This document shows, in pieces, positions 5,954 to 7,877 of a stretch of 7,877 bases of DNA; position 1 is the stretch's first letter, and every line of letters begins with the position of its first letter. The translations under genes and the position numbers were made by a program. The notes beneath the pieces are model-generated. The model had not been told where the DNA came from and made no database searches. It was given only the letters and a program-made list of their open reading frames with translations. The stretch comes from Caldifarciminota bacterium (lineage in GTDB: Bacteria; Hydrothermota; Tepidihabitantia; SM23-42), in assembly GCA_023128195.1 (NCBI GenBank), contig JAGMEL010000078.1, positions 1 through 7,877 of the forward strand, given 5' to 3'.

Positions 5954-6709
5954 ATGGAACAACTAGGACCGGATAATATAAAAATGAGAAATTATGTTTA
6001 TTCTCTAATAGATCTTACAGAAGTAAAATCCATTCTGGATATTGGCTGTGGCGATGGCTATGACCTCTTACAGATTGCAAAATTGACCCAAAAGAATGTT
6101 CGTTTGGTAGGGATTGATAAATCAACAAAAAAAATTGATGAAGCACGTACTGTAACGCAAAATGATTTTCGTTTTTCTTTTTTAGTACATGATGTTTCCT
6201 CTGAATTGCCCTTTAAAAGCGAAGAATTCAATATTGTATTTTCAAAAGACCTTTTAGAATGTATCATTGACAAAGATCATTTAATCAAAGAGATTCACCG
6301 TATTCTTCGCCCAAATGGCAAGGTTGTATTTGCACACTGGGACTGGGATTCTCAGGTCATTGACGGACAAAACAAGAAATTGGTACGCAAAATAATCCAT
6401 ACATTTGGTGATTGGAAACAGAAATGGATGACAGATTGTGATTCATGGATGGGCAGACGCCTCTGGGGAACATTTAATCGAACTGGTCTTTTCAAAGGTA
6501 ATATTTATATCTATGTACTGACAAATACAAAATTTTGCGCGCCATACTATGGTTATGAACGCATTAAGGATTTCAAGATGCTGGTAAAACAGGGTATGAT
6601 AAAAAAAGAAGAATACGAAAATTTTCATAAAGACATTGTAAATTTATTCCAGAACGGGGAATATTTCTATGCGATAACAATGTATATCTATGTCGGAAGG
6701 AAAATATGA
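5954..6709 (+). CDS. Class I SAM-dependent methyltransferase, substrate unknown
   Basis: A 251-residue cytosolic methyltransferase with a standard Rossmann-type SAM-binding core. Motif I is ILDIGCGDG (27-35), the acidic residue ending strand 2 is D55 in LVGIDKST, the adenine-contacting region is FLVHDVSSELPF (76-87, D80), and motif IV/post-motif is FNIVFSKDLLECI, followed by EIHRILRPNGKVVFAHWDW. The C-terminal third is rich in Trp, Tyr and Phe and probably shapes the substrate pocket. It ends YAITMYIYVGRKI, like the last strand of UbiE-like and other small-molecule methyltransferases. Nothing identifies the acceptor. An in-frame TAA at 5936-5938 makes 5954 the first ATG, while M11 (5984) is a possible alternative start. 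Its TGA overlaps the ATG of the truncated signal-peptide ORF as ATGA, so it once headed, or still heads, a two-gene unit. Confidence 0.87.
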   Translation: MEQLGPDNIKMRNYVYSLIDLTEVKSILDIGCGDGYDLLQIAKLTQKNVRLVGIDKSTKKIDEARTVTQNDFRFSFLVHDVSSELPFKSEEFNIVFSKDLLECIIDKDHLIKEIHRILRPNGKVVFAHWDWDSQVIDGQNKKLVRKIIHTFGDWKQKWMTDCDSWMGRRLWGTFNRTGLFKGNIYIYVLTNTKFCAPYYGYERIKDFKMLVKQGMIKKEEYENFHKDIVNLFQNGEYFYAITMYIYVGRKI

Positions 6710-6771
6710 GAGCTGCATCATTTATAATTTCTATACTATTATGTTTTGGATTTTGTGTTTTGGTCATTTGA
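6706..6771 (+). pseudogene. Truncated start of an exported-protein gene (signal peptide only)
   Basis: The ATG overlaps the methyltransferase stop in the coupled ATGA arrangement and is preceded by GGAAGGA (6695-6701). The 21 codons begin MRAASFIISILLCFGFC: one basic residue, then a hydrophobic core, which is a textbook signal peptide with little after it. From about 6742 the DNA becomes a TTTTGGATTTTGTG-type repeat, and translation ends at a TGA (6769-6771) inside it. The simplest reading is that a secreted-protein gene lost everything downstream of its signal peptide when the repeat arrived or a deletion occurred. A functional 21-residue membrane peptide, or a chance ORF, are the alternatives. 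Confidence 0.45.
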
Positions 6772-6807
6772 ATTTGTTTAGGATTTCGGATTTAGTATTT
6801 AGTATTT
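6742..6807 (+). repeat. AT-rich heptad intergenic repeat
   Basis: Four consecutive heptads, TTAGGAT, TTCGGAT, TTAGTAT and TTAGTAT, fill 6778-6805. They are preceded by TTTTGGATTTTGTGTTTTGG (6744-6763) and GTCATTTGAATTTG. On the other strand this reads as the AAATCCGAAATCCTAAAC type of sequence. It resembles degenerate intergenic repeats I remember from genomes of uncultured bacteria, but that is memory, not a search. The region lies between the methyltransferase and PEPCK genes and has no coding potential of its own. Confidence 0.6.
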
Positions 6808-6833
6808 TCACTTTCTATCACTTATCTTTTTAC

Positions 6834-6861
6834 TTGCTTTTTATTCTAAAATGGATATAAT
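6834..6861 (+). promoter_or_regulatory. Probable PEPCK promoter
   Basis: TTGCTT (6834-6839, three of six), a 16-base spacer, and TATAAT (6856-6861, perfect) lie just after the heptad repeat. The predicted start near 6868 gives a leader of about 80 bases before the PEPCK ATG, long compared with the other genes here. Confidence 0.5.
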
Positions 6862-6872
6862 ACCAGAATTAA

Positions 6873-6920
6873 AAAAGCATTATCTGCTTTTATTCAGTGT
6901 CAATTTTTTGCTTTTTGACA
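6873..6920 (+). other. Two inverted repeats in the PEPCK leader
   Basis: AAAAGCA (6873-6879) pairs with TGCTTTT (6885-6891) over a 5-base loop. TGTCAA (6898-6903) pairs with TTGACA (6915-6920) over an 11-base loop. The second ends 11 bases before the AAGGAGGT Shine-Dalgarno. They could be weak RNA hairpins or, for the second, a protein-binding operator. Both are short and AT-rich, so chance is possible. Confidence 0.35.
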
Positions 6921-6931
6921 ACAATAATATT

Positions 6932-6939
6932 AAGGAGGT
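6932..6939 (+). promoter_or_regulatory. Strong Shine-Dalgarno for PEPCK
   Basis: AAGGAGGT is a near-complete anti-16S match, and its GGAGG core ends 8 bases before the ATG at 6947. It fixes the start and predicts efficient translation. Confidence 0.85.
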
Positions 6940-6946
6940 TAAAAAG

Positions 6947-7877
6947 ATGGATGATAAGATTATGGATTTTTTAAAGCAAAGATTAGGAGATAACGGCTAT
7001 AATAAGCTCATAAAGATCAATAATCCTAATCTGCATCAATTTATTGCAAAATATGTTGAACACTGCAATCCAGACAAGGTTTTTATTTGCACAGATGCGC
7101 CAGAGGACATTAAATATATCAGGGAGGCTGCAATCAGAAATGGCGAGGAGATTAAACTCGCGACTGAAGGCCATACAATACACTATGACAATTATTATGA
7201 CCAGGCAAGGGATAAAGCGCATACCTTGATTCTGGTTCCAAAAGGTGTTGACCTTGGTTCGACAATTAAAACCGGTGACAGGGATGAATGCCTCAAGGAA
7301 ATTTATGAAATTATGAAAGATATAATGAAAGGAAAAGAATTATATGTGCGCTTTTTCTGTCTTGGTCCAACAAATTCTGAATTTTCGCAACCAGTTATCC
7401 AGCTTACTGACTCGGCTTATGTCGCGCATAGTGAGGACATACTTTATCGCATAGGTTTTGAGGAATTTGCAAGGCAGGGTCCAAATGCAAGATTTTTCAA
7501 GATTGTCCATTCTGCAGGTGAACTTGATGAACGTAATACGAGCAAGAATCTTGATAAGCGCCGCATATATATTGACCTTGAGGATAACATCGTCTACAGT
7601 GCAAATACACAATATGGCGGAAATACAATCGGACTCAAGAAACTGTCCATGCGTCTGGCAATAAATCGCGGTTCTAAAGAAGGTTGGTTAACCGAACATA
7701 TGCTGGTTATGGGCGTACATGGTCCAAATAATAGGGTTACTTATTTTACCGGAGCATTCCCTTCTTTATGCGGCAAAACATCTACTTCTATGCTCGATAA
7801 CGAAACAATTGTAGGTGATGATATTGCATATCTGAGGAAAAAAGACGGTGAAGTTCGCGCAGTCAACGTGGAAAAGG
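6947..7877 (+). CDS. pckG: Phosphoenolpyruvate carboxykinase, GTP type (3' end outside window)
   Basis: This cytosolic enzyme interconverts oxaloacetate plus GTP with PEP, CO2 and GDP, and serves gluconeogenesis or anaplerosis. The window holds the first 310 codons of a protein that is usually about 600 residues. Recognisable blocks in order are TEGHTIHYDNYYDQARDK, RFFCLGPTNSEFSQP with LTDSAYVAHSEDILYR, KIVHSAGELDE, YIDLEDNIVYSANTQYGGN (substrate-binding domain), KKLSMRLAINRGSKEGWL with EHMLVMGV, the P-loop GAFPSLCGKTSTSM (269-282, K277 and T278), and the metal-binding GDDIAYLR (290-297). The cysteine in the P-loop and the lack of an ATP-type signature point to the GTP class. The CGKTSTSM version recalls archaeal and deep-branching bacterial enzymes more than the animal CGKTNLAM form. 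It has its own promoter and leader, separate from the methyltransferase. No frameshift is seen up to the edge. Confidence 0.95.
   Translation, partial: MDDKIMDFLKQRLGDNGYNKLIKINNPNLHQFIAKYVEHCNPDKVFICTDAPEDIKYIREAAIRNGEEIKLATEGHTIHYDNYYDQARDKAHTLILVPKGVDLGSTIKTGDRDECLKEIYEIMKDIMKGKELYVRFFCLGPTNSEFSQPVIQLTDSAYVAHSEDILYRIGFEEFARQGPNARFFKIVHSAGELDERNTSKNLDKRRIYIDLEDNIVYSANTQYGGNTIGLKKLSMRLAINRGSKEGWLTEHMLVMGVHGPNNRVTYFTGAFPSLCGKTSTSMLDNETIVGDDIAYLRKKDGEVRAVNVEK

Noticed and set aside
6915..6920. TTGACA as the -35 box of the PEPCK promoter
   Set aside because: A -10 box would have to fall at about 6937-6943, on top of the Shine-Dalgarno, where the sequence (GGTTAAA) does not match. TTGCTT-N16-TATAAT upstream fits better.
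6983..7664. Short ORFs on both strands within the PEPCK gene (6983-7222, 7044-7229, 7340-7612, 7458-7664)
   Set aside because: All lie inside the well-conserved PEPCK frame and give products without motifs or start signals.

Overview
The window is AT-rich bacterial DNA with tightly packed genes. The best guess for its source is an uncultured bacterium of the FCB type, such as candidate phylum WOR-3 (Stahlbacteria) or a relative. This rests on three things: a C-terminal type IX secretion (T9SS type A) sorting domain, a DUF5916-type outer-membrane protein with an N-terminal CBM9-like domain, and a GTP-type PEP carboxykinase whose P-loop reads like archaeal and deep-branching bacterial versions. 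The phylum is inferred, not shown.

Layout. Bases 2-85 (+) hold the last codons of an unrecognised gene. It converges on a minus-strand pair of M42 metallo-aminopeptidase paralogues (99-1256 and 1247-2260) that overlap by 10 bases. The first-transcribed paralogue has a consensus promoter placed so close to its ATG that the message should be leaderless. The second has a strong Shine-Dalgarno inside the first gene, and a minisatellite of nine 18-base units expands the loop just before its first metal-binding motif.

A second promoter, divergent from the M42 promoter, drives a plus-strand cell-envelope cluster. It comprises a secreted glycine-rich, probably beta-helical protein with a T9SS tail (2350-3483), an intercistronic stem-loop, a CBM9/DUF5916 beta-barrel protein (3532-5616), and a small four-cysteine zinc-ribbon protein whose ATG abuts the barrel's stop codon (5617-5841).

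A separately promoted SAM-dependent methyltransferase follows (5954-6709). Its stop codon overlaps, as ATGA, the start of a 21-codon remnant encoding little more than a signal peptide. That remnant runs into an AT-rich heptad repeat (6742-6807) and looks like a gene broken by the repeat or by an associated deletion. The window ends inside phosphoenolpyruvate carboxykinase (6947 to the edge), which has its own promoter, a structured leader of about 80 bases and a strong Shine-Dalgarno.

Functionally the window mixes peptide turnover (M42 pair), surface or outer-membrane display (T9SS protein plus DUF5916 barrel) and central carbon metabolism (PEPCK). No tRNA, rRNA, CRISPR array or transposase was seen, and no stretch over 300 bases lacks a gene. 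The best leads are the minisatellite-expanded peptidase loop, the truncated signal-peptide gene at the heptad repeat, the surface-protein/barrel pair, and the signs of leaderless or ultra-short-leader transcription.
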